A stretch of DNA of 64,000 nucleotides from Nereida sp024640765 (GCA_024640765.1 JAHEEK010000003.1:108271-172270), one strand, 5' to 3'; positions 8,492 to 16,956 are shown, numbered from the stretch's first letter. Notes: generated by a model from the sequence alone, not told the origin. Program-made: numbers and translations.

Positions 8492-10057
8492 ATGAGTGGT
8501 GAGGTCACATATGACGCAGCAGCGCAAGCTGAGGTGACAGTGGGCGAGGGTCGTTCTGCTGGTGCTGATGTGCCGCCTGTGGGCGATGCGCTTGGGTGTC
8601 ATTCAGGCAGCACAATGGCTGAGGCTGCGAAAGCTGCGGGGAACTCTGAGTTACTTGAAAAGTTTGCGGCCGATTATCCTGTCGGACCGCATGATAAACC
8701 GCAGTCGATGTGCCCTGCATTTGGATCAATGCGTGTTGGCTTGCGGATGCGCCGCACAGCGACGGTTCTGTCAGGTTCTGCGTGTTGTGTGTACGGCCTG
8801 ACCTTTGTGAGCCACTTTTATGGAGCCCGTCGCTCTGTTGGATATGTGCCATTTAGTTCCGAGACTTTGGTCACTGGTAAGCTGTTTGAGGACATCCGCG
8901 AGAGTGTTCATGAATTGGCAGATCCGGATCAGTATGATGCGATTGTTGTAACGAACCTATGTGTGCCAACCGCATCCGGCGTGCCTCTGCGGTTGTTACC
9001 AGACGAGATCAACGGTGTGCGTATCATCGGCATTGATGTGCCTGGTTTCGGTATTCCCACCCACGCCGAAGCAAAAGATGTCTTGGCGGGTGCGATGCTT
9101 AATTATGCGCGTCAAGAAGTTGCTGCGGGTCCTGTGCCTGCGCCGAAGGGTGGCAAGAATGATCGCCCAACCGTGAGCTTGTTGGGTGAAATGTTCCCTG
9201 CGGATCCAATGATGATTGGTGCGATGCTTGCACCGATGGGTCTGGCGGCTGGCCCTGTGGTGCCATGCCGTGAATGGCGCGAGCTTTACGCCGCCCTTGA
9301 TTGTGGCGCGGTTGCTGCGATCCACCCGTTTTATACGTCAGCTGTGCGTGAATTTGAGGCGGCTGGTCGTCCGGTAGTGGGCTCTGCGCCCGTTGGTCTT
9401 GATGGTACTGCTGATTGGCTTGCAGGTATTGGTGATGCGTTTGGTCTTTCAAAGGATCAGGTCGCAGCTTCCCAGAATGCGTTTTTGCCAGCGATTAAAG
9501 CAGCCCTTTCCGAAAAGCAGATCAAAGGTGTTATCAACGTTTCGGGCTATGAGGGTTCCGAGTTGTTGGTCGCGCGTCTGCTCATCGAGAGCGGCGCTGA
9601 AGTGCCCTACGTTGGCACGGCTTGTCCAAAAACTGCTTGGAACAAAGCAGATGCAGAATGGCTCGCGGCCAAAGGTGCGACTGTGAAATTCCGCGCGAGC
9701 CTTGAAGATGATTGCGCCGCAATGGAAGCGATCAAACCTGATCTGGCAATCGGTACAACGCCTGTCGTTCAAAAAGGCAAAGAGCTGGGTATTCCGTCTT
9801 TGTATTTCACCAACCTTATTTCCGCGCGGCCTTTGATGGGGCCAGCGGGTGCTGGGTCACTGCAAGATGTTGTGACCGCTGCCATGGGTAACAAGTCCCG
9901 TATGGATCACATGCGTGCATTCTTTGAAGGCGTTGGTCACGGGGATACCGCAGGTGTCTGGGAAGGCACGCCGAATTTGCGTGAAGACTTCCGCGCATTG
10001 AATGCCAAGAAAATTGAACGCGCCGCTAAGGCCGCAAAAGCGGCGGAGATGGTGTAA
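8492..10057 (+). CDS. bchY: Chlorophyllide a reductase subunit Y
   Basis: BchY forms, with BchZ, the catalytic heterotetramer of chlorophyllide a reductase, analogous to nitrogenase NifD/K. The 521-residue protein shows the N-terminal cysteine-containing segment (MCPAFGSMR), the SGSACCVYGLTF block and further cysteines for the shared 4Fe-4S cluster. The stop shares one base with the bchZ start (TAATG), a sign of translational coupling and balanced subunit production. Length is normal. Confidence 0.95.
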   Translation: MSGEVTYDAAAQAEVTVGEGRSAGADVPPVGDALGCHSGSTMAEAAKAAGNSELLEKFAADYPVGPHDKPQSMCPAFGSMRVGLRMRRTATVLSGSACCVYGLTFVSHFYGARRSVGYVPFSSETLVTGKLFEDIRESVHELADPDQYDAIVVTNLCVPTASGVPLRLLPDEINGVRIIGIDVPGFGIPTHAEAKDVLAGAMLNYARQEVAAGPVPAPKGGKNDRPTVSLLGEMFPADPMMIGAMLAPMGLAAGPVVPCREWRELYAALDCGAVAAIHPFYTSAVREFEAAGRPVVGSAPVGLDGTADWLAGIGDAFGLSKDQVAASQNAFLPAIKAALSEKQIKGVINVSGYEGSELLVARLLIESGAEVPYVGTACPKTAWNKADAEWLAAKGATVKFRASLEDDCAAMEAIKPDLAIGTTPVVQKGKELGIPSLYFTNLISARPLMGPAGAGSLQDVVTAAMGNKSRMDHMRAFFEGVGHGDTAGVWEGTPNLREDFRALNAKKIERAAKAAKAAEMV

Positions 10058-11535
10058 TGCTGATCCAAGACCACGATAGAGCAGGGGGCTACTGGGGCGC
10101 TGTTTATGCGTTCTGCGCAGTCAAAGGCCTGCAGTGTGTTATTGATGGTCCCGTCGGGTGTGAGAACCTGCCGGTAACTTCAGTATTGCATTATACCGAT
10201 GGTCTGCCGCCCCATGAGTTGCCAATCGTGGTGACGGGTTTGGGCGAAGAAGAACTTGGCCGCGACGGTACCGAAGGTGCAATGAAGCGTGCGTGGGGCA
10301 CTCTTGATCCTGCATTGCCTGCCGTTGTTGTCACGGGCTCTATCGCCGAGATGATCGGCGGCGGTGTCACGCCTATGGGCACAAACATTCAACGCTTTTT
10401 GCCGCGCACGATTGATGAAGATCAATGGGAAGCAGCGGACCGCGCAATGACGTGGATCTTTACTGAATTTGGCATGACCAAAGGCCGGATGCCCAAAGAG
10501 AAAAAGCGCGAAGAGGGTGCTGCCCCGCGTGTGAATATTTTGGGTCCAATGTATGGCACGTTCAATATGCCATCTGATCTTGCCGAAATTCGCCGGCTTG
10601 TTGAGGGCATCGGCGCAGAGATAAACATGGTGATGCCGCTCGGGGCGCATGTTGCCGAGATGCGTGACTTGGTGAATGCAGATGTAAACGTCTGCATGTA
10701 CCGCGAGTTTGGCCGCGGCTTGTGCGAGGTCTTGGGTAAGCCCTATTTGCAGGCACCTGTTGGCATCGACAGTACAACGAAATTTCTGCGGTCTTTGGGT
10801 GAACTTCTGGACCTTGATCCAGAGCCGTTCATTGAGCGTGAAAAACATTCAACGATCAAACCTGTTTGGGATTTGTGGCGTTCTGTGACGCAAGATTTCT
10901 TCGCGACAGCCAGCTTTGCGATTGTGGCAAATGAAACCTATGCCCGTGGCATTCGTCATTTCCTTGAAAGCGATCTTGGCTTGCCTTGCGCTTTTGCTGT
11001 TGCGCGGACTGCCGGTAAGAAAACCAACAATGACGAAGTTCGTGCGATGATGGGCCAGAAGCGGCCCCTGATCGTTTTGGGCAGCATCAACGAAAAGATG
11101 TATCTTGCCGAGCTGAAATCAGGGCACGGTCCCGCGCCATCATTCATACCAGCCAGCTTTCCAGGCGCTGCTATTCGCCGTGCAACGGGCACACCATTTA
11201 TGGGCTACGCGGGCGCTACGTATCTTTTGCAAGAAGTCTGCAACGGGTTGTTTGATGCGCTGTTCCATATTCTGCCACTTGGTACGGAGATGGACGCAGC
11301 AGAGGCCACGCCAACTTCTTTGCGGCGCGATCTGCCGTGGGAGCCTGAAGCTCAGGCCGCTCTTGACCGGATCGTTGCGACACACCCCATTTTGACCCGC
11401 ATTTCAGCGGCCAAAACACTGCGCGATGCAGCTGAAAAATCAGCGCTCGATGCGGGACACGACACCGTTAGCACAGCGACGGTTGAAGCTTTGGCGCCAC
11501 AACAGCGCCAAGCAAAACAAGGAGAGTCTGCATGA
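10057..11535 (+). CDS. bchZ: Chlorophyllide a reductase subunit Z
   Basis: The second catalytic subunit of chlorophyllide a reductase, 492 residues. Typical N-terminal features are HDRAGGYWGAVYAFCAVKG and DGPVGCENLPVTSVLHY with the cluster-ligand cysteine. The C-terminal part carries the post-family tail with a MGYAGATYLLQE block. It overlaps bchY by one base and pufQ by four, so the bch and puf genes are physically continuous and probably co-transcribed. Confidence 0.95.
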   Translation: MLIQDHDRAGGYWGAVYAFCAVKGLQCVIDGPVGCENLPVTSVLHYTDGLPPHELPIVVTGLGEEELGRDGTEGAMKRAWGTLDPALPAVVVTGSIAEMIGGGVTPMGTNIQRFLPRTIDEDQWEAADRAMTWIFTEFGMTKGRMPKEKKREEGAAPRVNILGPMYGTFNMPSDLAEIRRLVEGIGAEINMVMPLGAHVAEMRDLVNADVNVCMYREFGRGLCEVLGKPYLQAPVGIDSTTKFLRSLGELLDLDPEPFIEREKHSTIKPVWDLWRSVTQDFFATASFAIVANETYARGIRHFLESDLGLPCAFAVARTAGKKTNNDEVRAMMGQKRPLIVLGSINEKMYLAELKSGHGPAPSFIPASFPGAAIRRATGTPFMGYAGATYLLQEVCNGLFDALFHILPLGTEMDAAEATPTSLRRDLPWEPEAQAALDRIVATHPILTRISAAKTLRDAAEKSALDAGHDTVSTATVEALAPQQRQAKQGESA

Positions 11536-11753
11536 CGGACATGACATCAAACCCACCGCGCGCGGCAAAAACAAAGTCTAACCAGACCGAGTTCGCCGTT
11601 TATTTCGCGGTCATTTTGCTGGCGACATTGCCGCTGGCATGTCTGAGTTGGGCGCTTGCCAGCCTCAAGTCAAAAAGTTTTCAGCGCAAAGGGCCATTTG
11701 CCCGCGCATGGTCACAGGCGCGTATTATGACGCCTATGATTTTCTCGGCCTAA
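11532..11753 (+). CDS. pufQ: PufQ, bacteriochlorophyll-related assembly factor
   Basis: A 73-residue protein with one central membrane helix (FAVYFAVILLATLPLACLSWALA). PufQ is required for normal bacteriochlorophyll production and pigment-protein assembly in Rhodobacter and is the leading gene of puf. It overlaps the bchZ stop by four bases. The basic C-terminal segment (SFQRKGPFARAWSQARIM) is typical. A 210-bp leader with stable RNA hairpins separates it from pufB. Confidence 0.93.
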   Translation: MTDMTSNPPRAAKTKSNQTEFAVYFAVILLATLPLACLSWALASLKSKSFQRKGPFARAWSQARIMTPMIFSA

Positions 11754-11893
11754 GGGCCGGGTCCGGCGCGCAGGCTAGCTAGCCTGTTTGCCATACCAAG
11801 TTTTCTCAACGGCATTCGCCGGGTCGTTGGGGGAAGGACTGTGGAAGGGTTCTTCACGAGGTTCGTTATCCCGCCCCCGGGGTGACGGATTGT

Positions 11894-11925
11894 GGCAGGG
11901 GATGAGCCCCTGTCGTAACCCTGCC
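11894..11925 (+). other. RNA hairpin region between pufQ and pufB
   Basis: CAGGGG (11896-11901) pairs with CCCCTG (11907-11912) around a five-base loop. An overlapping alternative pairs GGCAGGG (11894-11900) with CCCTGCC (11919-11925). The two stems are mutually exclusive. No T-run follows, so this looks like an mRNA processing or stability element of the puf leader rather than a terminator. Confidence 0.6.
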
Positions 11926-11963
11926 GCGGGGGATGCGCGGCATCAGTTATGGAGGAATATCCT

Positions 11964-12104
11964 ATGGCTGACCTGTCCTTTACTGGGCTCACGGATGAGC
12001 AGGCTCAAGAGCTTCACTCGGTGTACATGAGCGGCCTTTGGCTGTTTGTTGCAGTTGCAGTTGTCGCGCACATTGCCACGTTCATTCAGTTTCCATGGTT
12101 CTAA
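11964..12104 (+). CDS. pufB: LH1 light-harvesting beta polypeptide
   Basis: A 46-residue polypeptide (starts MADLSFTGLTDEQAQ) with a single membrane helix. The bacteriochlorophyll-ligand histidine is His36 (VAVVAHIATF), with His18 in the upstream ELHSVY segment; the C-terminus is FPWF. It is preceded by GGAGG. LH1 beta pairs with PufA to form the ring around the reaction centre. Length and motifs match the LH1 beta family exactly. Confidence 0.96.
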   Translation: MADLSFTGLTDEQAQELHSVYMSGLWLFVAVAVVAHIATFIQFPWF

Positions 12105-12118
12105 GGAGCGATTGATAG

Positions 12119-12283
12119 ATGGCTAAGTTCTACAAAATTTGGATGATCTTTGATCCGCGTCGCGTGTTTGTTGCACAAGGCGTTTTCCTGTTCTTGTTGG
12201 CAGCAATGATCCACATGGTTCTTCTGAGCACCGACGGTTTCAACTGGTTTGAAATCGCTGCTGCAAAGAATGGCCTGGGCTAA
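12119..12283 (+). CDS. pufA: LH1 light-harvesting alpha polypeptide
   Basis: A 54-residue polypeptide beginning MAKFYKIWMIFDPRRVFVAQ, typical of LH1 alpha, with one membrane helix and the bacteriochlorophyll-ligand His32 in LAAMIHMVLLST. It follows pufB by 14 bp with its own AAGGAG. A very stable hairpin immediately downstream probably protects the pufBA part of the message, giving the known excess of LH1 over RC subunits. Confidence 0.96.
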   Translation: MAKFYKIWMIFDPRRVFVAQGVFLFLLAAMIHMVLLSTDGFNWFEIAAAKNGLG

Positions 12284-12306
12284 TCGCACCGACCTAAGCA
12301 AACGCT

Positions 12307-12331
12307 GTGGGCGGGCCTGAACCCCGCCCAC
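12307..12331 (+). other. pufA-pufL intercistronic mRNA-stabilising hairpin
   Basis: A perfect 9-bp GC-rich stem, GTGGGCGGG with CCCGCCCAC, and a 7-base loop, without a following T-run. The same position in Rhodobacter holds the hairpin that blocks 3' decay of the pufBA segment; function here is inferred from that. Confidence 0.8.
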
Positions 12332-12407
12332 CGCATACACCAACTAAGTTTAACAAAGACGGCTCGTGTGGCGCCTGCCACCCTGCCGCTTAATGCGGAG
12401 ATAGAAG

Positions 12408-13256
12408 ATGGCATTGCTCAGCTTCGAGAAAAAATACCGCGTCCGCGGAGGGACATTGATCGGCGGCGATCTCTTCGACTTCTGGTTTGGTCCATTTTAT
12501 GTGGGCTTCTTCGGGGTCACCGGAGCGTTTTTCGCGCTGCTCGGCACAGTCCTTATCTTTTACGGCGCATCACTGGGTGACACTTGGAACCCATGGCTCA
12601 TTTCGATTGAGCCTCCTGAATTAGAAGTGGGCCTTGGCATGGCACCGCTGGCAGAGGGCGGCCTTTGGCAGATCATCACGATCTGTGCGATTGGCGCGTT
12701 TGTCAGTTGGGCAATGCGCGAGGTCGAGATCTGTCGCAAACTTGGCATGGGCTATCACGTCCCTGTTGCGTTTGGCATGGCGATTTTGGCGTATGTAACG
12801 CTTGTTGTAATCCGTCCTGTTCTTATGGGCGCTTGGGGTCACGGCTTCCCTTATGGGATTTTCAGCCACCTCGATTGGGTTAACAACGTCGGCTACGCGT
12901 ATGGCAACTTCCATTACAACCCGGCGCATATGATTGCGATTACGTTCTTCTTCACAACCACGCTTGCGCTTGCGCTGCACGGTTCGTTGATCTTGTCAGC
13001 AGCCAACCCTGAAAAGGGCGAGCAAATGTTGTCACCTGATCATGAAGATACGTTCTTCCGCGATTTCATTGGCTATTCGATTGGGCCGCTAGGCATCCAC
13101 CGTTTGGGTCTGTTGCTGGCACTGAATGCTGGTTTCTGGTCAGCGGTTTGTATCGTTATCTCCGGCACCATCTGGTTCGATGCATGGTCTGAGTGGTGGT
13201 ACTGGTACGTTGAGCTGCCCTTCTGGGCCGACATTGAGGGAGGCGTAAATGGCTGA
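12408..13256 (+). CDS. pufL: Photosynthetic reaction centre L subunit
   Basis: The 282-residue L subunit, with five membrane helices, binds the bacteriochlorophyll special pair, accessory pigments, QA/QB region and the non-haem iron. It starts ALLSFEKKYRVRGGTLIGGD as in other purple bacteria. Typical L blocks are FSHLDWVNNVGYAYGNFHYNP and a later FRDFIGYSIGPLGIHRLGL segment with histidine ligands. Overlaps pufM by eight bases. Confidence 0.97.
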   Translation: MALLSFEKKYRVRGGTLIGGDLFDFWFGPFYVGFFGVTGAFFALLGTVLIFYGASLGDTWNPWLISIEPPELEVGLGMAPLAEGGLWQIITICAIGAFVSWAMREVEICRKLGMGYHVPVAFGMAILAYVTLVVIRPVLMGAWGHGFPYGIFSHLDWVNNVGYAYGNFHYNPAHMIAITFFFTTTLALALHGSLILSAANPEKGEQMLSPDHEDTFFRDFIGYSIGPLGIHRLGLLLALNAGFWSAVCIVISGTIWFDAWSEWWYWYVELPFWADIEGGVNG

Positions 13257-14178
13257 GTATCAAAACATTTTCACTCAAGTGCAGGTTCAAGGCCCACCTG
13301 AATGGGGCATGGACAACGAAAACAACATGCAAGAAGAGCGCACAAAATCCGTAGGGTTTTCCACGCTCGCAGGTTGGTTTGGTAACGCACAGCTTGGTCC
13401 GATCTATCTGGGTCCGCTCGGTGTGATCTCTATGGCAACTGGCGCGATCTGGTTCTTGATGGTTGGCTTTAGCTTTTGGGCTCAAGCAGGCTACAACCCA
13501 GCCGTGTTCATGCGTGATTTGTTCTACTTCTCGCTTGAGCCGCCTGCACCTGAGTACGGTCTGTCCTTCGCGCCATTGGCCGAAGGAGGCATGTGGATCA
13601 TCGCCAGTTTCTTCTTGCTGGTCTCTGTCATGACATGGTGGGCACGCTCATATGTTCTGGCGCAGCAACACAAGATGGGCAAACACGTCTTCTGGGCCTT
13701 TGGTGCAGCGATTTGGTTGTTCTTGGTGTTGGGTCTTATCCGTCCTGTGTTGATGGGAAGCTGGTCTGAGGCTGTGCCTTACGGCATCTTTAGCCACCTG
13801 GATTGGACGCTGAATTTCTCAGTGACACACGGCAACCTGTTCTATAACCCGTTCCACGCACTTTCGATCGTGTTCCTTTATGGCTCGACCCTGCTCTTTG
13901 CGATGCACGGCGCGACCATCCTTGCTGTGACCCGCTACGGTGGTGATCGCGAATTGGAACAGATCGCTGATCGCGGAACTGCATCTGAACGTGCGGGTCT
14001 CTTCTGGCGCTGGACCATGGGTTTCAATGCGACGATGGAAGGTATCCACCGTTGGGCGTGGTGGTTCGCGGTGCTCACCTGCATCACTGGCGGTATCGGT
14101 ATTCTTCTGTCCGGTACGGTTGTGGATGATTGGTATGCATGGGCGCAGCTGCACTATTACGCACCTGCAGATTTTTAG
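13249..14178 (+). CDS. pufM: Photosynthetic reaction centre M subunit
   Basis: The 309-residue M subunit partners PufL in the reaction centre. Diagnostic blocks are WWARSYVLAQQHKMG, FSHLDWTLNFSVTHGNLFYNP, and the MGFNATMEGIHRWAWW block containing the iron/pigment ligand region. The protein ends at HYYAPADF, close to the length of RCs that work with a soluble donor and no bound tetrahaem cytochrome. Followed after 6-12 bp by pufX. Confidence 0.97.
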   Translation: MAEYQNIFTQVQVQGPPEWGMDNENNMQEERTKSVGFSTLAGWFGNAQLGPIYLGPLGVISMATGAIWFLMVGFSFWAQAGYNPAVFMRDLFYFSLEPPAPEYGLSFAPLAEGGMWIIASFFLLVSVMTWWARSYVLAQQHKMGKHVFWAFGAAIWLFLVLGLIRPVLMGSWSEAVPYGIFSHLDWTLNFSVTHGNLFYNPFHALSIVFLYGSTLLFAMHGATILAVTRYGGDRELEQIADRGTASERAGLFWRWTMGFNATMEGIHRWAWWFAVLTCITGGIGILLSGTVVDDWYAWAQLHYYAPADF

Positions 14179-14190
14179 GAGGATATGAAT

Positions 14191-14436
14191 ATGTCAGATC
14201 CAAAACCCCCATTTGGTGGAGATTTCTCAAAGGCGCGTATGCAGTCTGAAATCTTCGGTCAGATGTTGTCCGGCGCAGTTATTGCCGCGGCAGTCATCGG
14301 TGGGCCTATCGTGTTTGTCTATGTGCTTGCGTTCCTTGGCTCGTTCTTGCCCGAGGATAGCAAAGAAGCGCTGGACCCAACTCCAGATAGCTTCTCGTAT
14401 TACGAGCAGCTGATCGACGACCGGACTTTCGTCTAG
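14191..14436 (+). CDS. pufX: PufX-like RC-LH1 core protein
   Basis: A small protein (81 residues from this ATG; 83 from an ATG six bases upstream) with one membrane helix (GAVIAAAVIGGPIVFVYVL) and a tail LPEDSKEALDPTPDS. The LP-x5-A-x2-P tail layout and gene position directly after pufM match PufX of Rhodobacter, which opens the LH1 ring for quinone exchange. Overall sequence is divergent. AGGAGG lies eight bases before this ATG but only two before the first one, so this start is preferred. No pufC follows; dxs is downstream exactly as in Rhodobacter, which supports the call. Confidence 0.82.
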   Translation: MSDPKPPFGGDFSKARMQSEIFGQMLSGAVIAAAVIGGPIVFVYVLAFLGSFLPEDSKEALDPTPDSFSYYEQLIDDRTFV

Positions 14437-14499
14437 TCGGCATCTGGGTGAACTTTCTCAAGGTGGGTCGCCGCCGCCTTGCGGGAAACGAGATTGATT

Positions 14500-14526
14500 A
14501 GGGCGCTGCTGTTATGCGCGCGCCCT
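14500..14526 (+). other. RNA hairpin downstream of pufX
   Basis: A 7-bp perfect stem (AGGGCGC with GCGCCCT) and a 13-base loop just after pufX. No T-run. It may stabilise the 3' end of the puf message ahead of the strong terminator at 14618. Confidence 0.5.
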
Positions 14527-14617
14527 GATCACAAGCCATCAGATCCTTCCTTCCCGGCGGATCTGGTATCGGGGTCTCCACACCCCGGTTCCCTTCCTGT
14601 TGGCTACAGGAAACTGG

Positions 14618-14650
14618 CGTCGCATCGGGTAACCGGTGCGGCGCTTTTTT
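14618..14650 (+). terminator. Strong intrinsic terminator of the bchCXYZ-puf unit
   Basis: An 11-bp stem (two G-U pairs) with a GTAA tetraloop, followed by C and six Ts. It lies 25 bp before the dxs start, so dxs probably depends on read-through or on a promoter very near this element. Confidence 0.9.
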
Positions 14651-14674
14651 ATTTCTGATCTGGGAGGATCCGCC

Positions 14675-16579
14675 ATGACTGACCGTCCGTTGACCCCGCA
14701 TCTTGACCGCATCACTACGCCCGCTGATTTAAAGGGGCTGACCGATGATGCTTTGCGACACGTAGCAGACGAAGTCCGAGCCGAGGTCATTTCAGCCGTG
14801 TCTGAGACGGGCGGTCATTTGGGCAGCTCCCTTGGTGTGGTCGAGCTGACTGTAGCGCTTCATGCGGTTTTCAATGCCCCTTACGATAAACTTGTCTGGG
14901 ACGTAGGGCATCAGTGCTATCCCCATAAAATTCTTACAGCGCGCAGGGATCGTATCCGTACGCTTCGTCAGGAAGGTGGGCTATCTGGCTTTACCAAACG
15001 CGCGGAGTCTGAGTATGATCCTTTTGGCGCCGCGCATAGTTCTACATCAATTTCAGCGGCGTTGGGCTTTGCCACAGGTCGTGACCTTGGCATGCCAACG
15101 GGGGATGCGATTGCGGTGATTGGCGACGGCTCTATCAGTGCTGGCATGGCGTATGAAGCGATGAACAACGCGGGGCATGAAAAACGCCGGATGTTTGTGA
15201 TCCTCAACGATAATGACATGAGCATTGCACCGCCCGTAGGGGCGATGTCCGCATATCTCAATCAACTCAACGGGACGCCCTTTGAGCTGTTCAAAGATAT
15301 GGGCGAAGCTTTTGAAGCGTCGCTACCTCAGCCGATGCGAGACGGCGCGCGCCGTGCGCGTGAATTAGTAACTGGCCAAGGGGGTGGGAGTTCCCTGTTT
15401 GAGCAATTGGGCTTTACATACATCGGGCCGGTTAATGGTCACGACATGCCTCAACTTTTGGCAGTTTTGCGTCGTGCAAAGGCGCAATCGGATGGACCTG
15501 TTCTGATCCACGCGTGCACAGTAAAGGGCAAAGGATACGCACCGGCCGAGGCGTCTAATGATTGCTATCACGGCGTTTCAAAATTTAATGTAACAACTGG
15601 CGAGCAGCAAAAATCCAAACCTAATGCGCCAAGCTATACCAAAGTGTTCGGTGAGACTTTGACAGAGCTTGCGGCAAGTGATCCCAAAATTGTGTCTGTG
15701 ACAGCGGCGATGCCTTCTGGTACTGGGCTTGATCTTATGCAGAACCGTTTTCCGAAGCGAGTGTTTGATGTCGGCATCGCTGAACAGCACGCAGTCACAT
15801 TTGCGGCTGGTTTAGCTGCCACGGGTCTGCGCCCGTTCTGTGCGATCTATTCAAGCTTTTTGCAGCGCGGTTACGATCAGATCGTGCACGATGTTGCACT
15901 TCAGAACTTACCTGTGCGGTTTGCAATAGACCGTGCTGGGCTCGTAGGCGCGGACGGCCCGACCCATGCCGGTGCGTTCGATGTGGCCTACCTTGCGAAC
16001 TTGCCAAATATGACAGTGATGGCCGCTGCTGATGAGGCCGAACTGAAGCATATGGTCGCAACCGCTGTGGCCTTTGATGATGGGCCAATCGCGTTTCGGT
16101 ACCCGCGCGGTGAAGGTGTTGGCGTAGCAATGCCTGATGCAAAAATCTTGGAGATTGGTAAGGGCCGTGTGGTGTCACAGGGTAGCGACGTGGCGCTTTT
16201 GTCCTTTGGTACGCATTTGTCTGAATGCACCAAAGCTGCAGAGGAACTCGCAACCCATGGTATCTCATGTACCGTTGCAGATGCGCGCTTTGCTAAACCG
16301 CTTGATCATGACTTGATCCGACAACTGGCCAGTAATCACCGTGCGCTAATCACAATTGAGCAAGGCAGCGAAGGTGGCTTTGGTGCTATGGTACTGCATT
16401 ATCTTGCTAACTCTGGGCTGCTTGATGGTAAGCTTGCTGTACGCACCATGACGCTACCGGATCGGTTTATTGATCAAGCAAGTCCTGCCGCAATGTATGT
16501 CGATGCGGGATTAACGGCTGTTGATATTGCTGCCAGTGCTATGCAAGCAGTCGGGAAGAATATAGTAAAATTAACATAA
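14675..16579 (+). CDS. dxs: 1-deoxy-D-xylulose-5-phosphate synthase
   Basis: DXS makes the first intermediate of the MEP isoprenoid pathway from pyruvate and glyceraldehyde 3-phosphate, with thiamine diphosphate. The 634-residue protein has the TPP motif (IGDGSISAGMAYEAMNN ... LNDNDMS) and the transketolase pyrimidine domain with DVGIAEQHAVTFAAGLA. Start chosen at 14675 behind GGGAGGA; an upstream in-frame codon at 14636 lies in the terminator stem. Position after pufX is as in Rhodobacter, linking isoprenoid supply to pigments. Confidence 0.94.
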   Translation: MTDRPLTPHLDRITTPADLKGLTDDALRHVADEVRAEVISAVSETGGHLGSSLGVVELTVALHAVFNAPYDKLVWDVGHQCYPHKILTARRDRIRTLRQEGGLSGFTKRAESEYDPFGAAHSSTSISAALGFATGRDLGMPTGDAIAVIGDGSISAGMAYEAMNNAGHEKRRMFVILNDNDMSIAPPVGAMSAYLNQLNGTPFELFKDMGEAFEASLPQPMRDGARRARELVTGQGGGSSLFEQLGFTYIGPVNGHDMPQLLAVLRRAKAQSDGPVLIHACTVKGKGYAPAEASNDCYHGVSKFNVTTGEQQKSKPNAPSYTKVFGETLTELAASDPKIVSVTAAMPSGTGLDLMQNRFPKRVFDVGIAEQHAVTFAAGLAATGLRPFCAIYSSFLQRGYDQIVHDVALQNLPVRFAIDRAGLVGADGPTHAGAFDVAYLANLPNMTVMAAADEAELKHMVATAVAFDDGPIAFRYPRGEGVGVAMPDAKILEIGKGRVVSQGSDVALLSFGTHLSECTKAAEELATHGISCTVADARFAKPLDHDLIRQLASNHRALITIEQGSEGGFGAMVLHYLANSGLLDGKLAVRTMTLPDRFIDQASPAAMYVDAGLTAVDIAASAMQAVGKNIVKLT

Positions 16580-16590
16580 TCATGATTATG
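16575..16590. repeat. 16-bp perfect palindrome at the dxs stop codon
   Basis: CATAATCATGATTATG is its own reverse complement and includes the dxs TAA. A second imperfect dyad (TCCACT-TC-AGTGGA) follows within 25 bp. Too short and AT-rich for a standard terminator; could be a protein-binding site or chance. Confidence 0.4.
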
Positions 16591-16705
16591 CGTAGTATCC
16601 ACTTCAGTGGAAGTGAGCTACCTTCAAGTGCGCCCTTTGTTAGAAAACAATACGTTATTTAACGAGACAAAAAGCATATTGAACAACGTCATGACAGTGT
16701 CTCCT

Positions 16706-16804
16706 TTAACCAGCGAGATACGTGCGGAACCACGTTACCATACGTTGCTCGGCAAGCTTGGCTGCAGCCTCATCATAGCGCGGTGTCGTGTCATTGTGAA
16801 ACCC
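16706..16804 (-). pseudogene. Remnant: C-terminus of a dienelactone hydrolase family gene
   Basis: Read on the minus strand, the last 32 codons encode GFHNDTTPRYDEAAAKLA and then a WFRTYLAG end. This is the conserved C-terminus of dienelactone hydrolases (the catalytic His lies in the GFHND block). An in-frame stop and loss of homology occur immediately upstream, at about 16805. The rest of the roughly 230-290-codon gene is gone. The break point is shared with the pirin remnant on the other strand. Confidence 0.78.
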
Positions 16805-16956
16805 TCAATGGTCCCCGCCACATTTGGTGGAACTTTGTAGCGTCTTCGCGTGACAAGATTGAAGCCGCCAAGGTTGCTTGGGCGGCGGGTGATTGGGCGC
16901 ACGGTCGGTTCCAATTACCACCCGACGATAATGATGAGTTCATCCCCCTGCCCTAG
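16798..16956 (+). pseudogene. Remnant: C-terminus of a pirin family gene
   Basis: The frame reads ETLNGPRHIWWNFVASS, then a helical segment, and ends DDNDEFIPLP followed by TAG. This is the C-terminal block of pirin-family proteins. About 52 codons remain of a gene usually near 300; homology stops at about 16798, where the reversed dienelactone hydrolase fragment begins. No start codon or ribosome-binding site is associated. After it, 16957-17182 shows nothing recognisable. Confidence 0.8.

Noticed and set aside
10180..10848. 222-codon minus-strand frame within bchZ
   Set aside because: Shadow of bchZ; no family resemblance.
14437..14674. Possible pufC downstream of pufX
   Set aside because: The interval holds only hairpins and a terminator; no CxxCH haem motifs.
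16607..16840. 77-codon plus-strand frame after dxs
   Set aside because: It crosses the junction between the two remnants and matches neither in its own frame.
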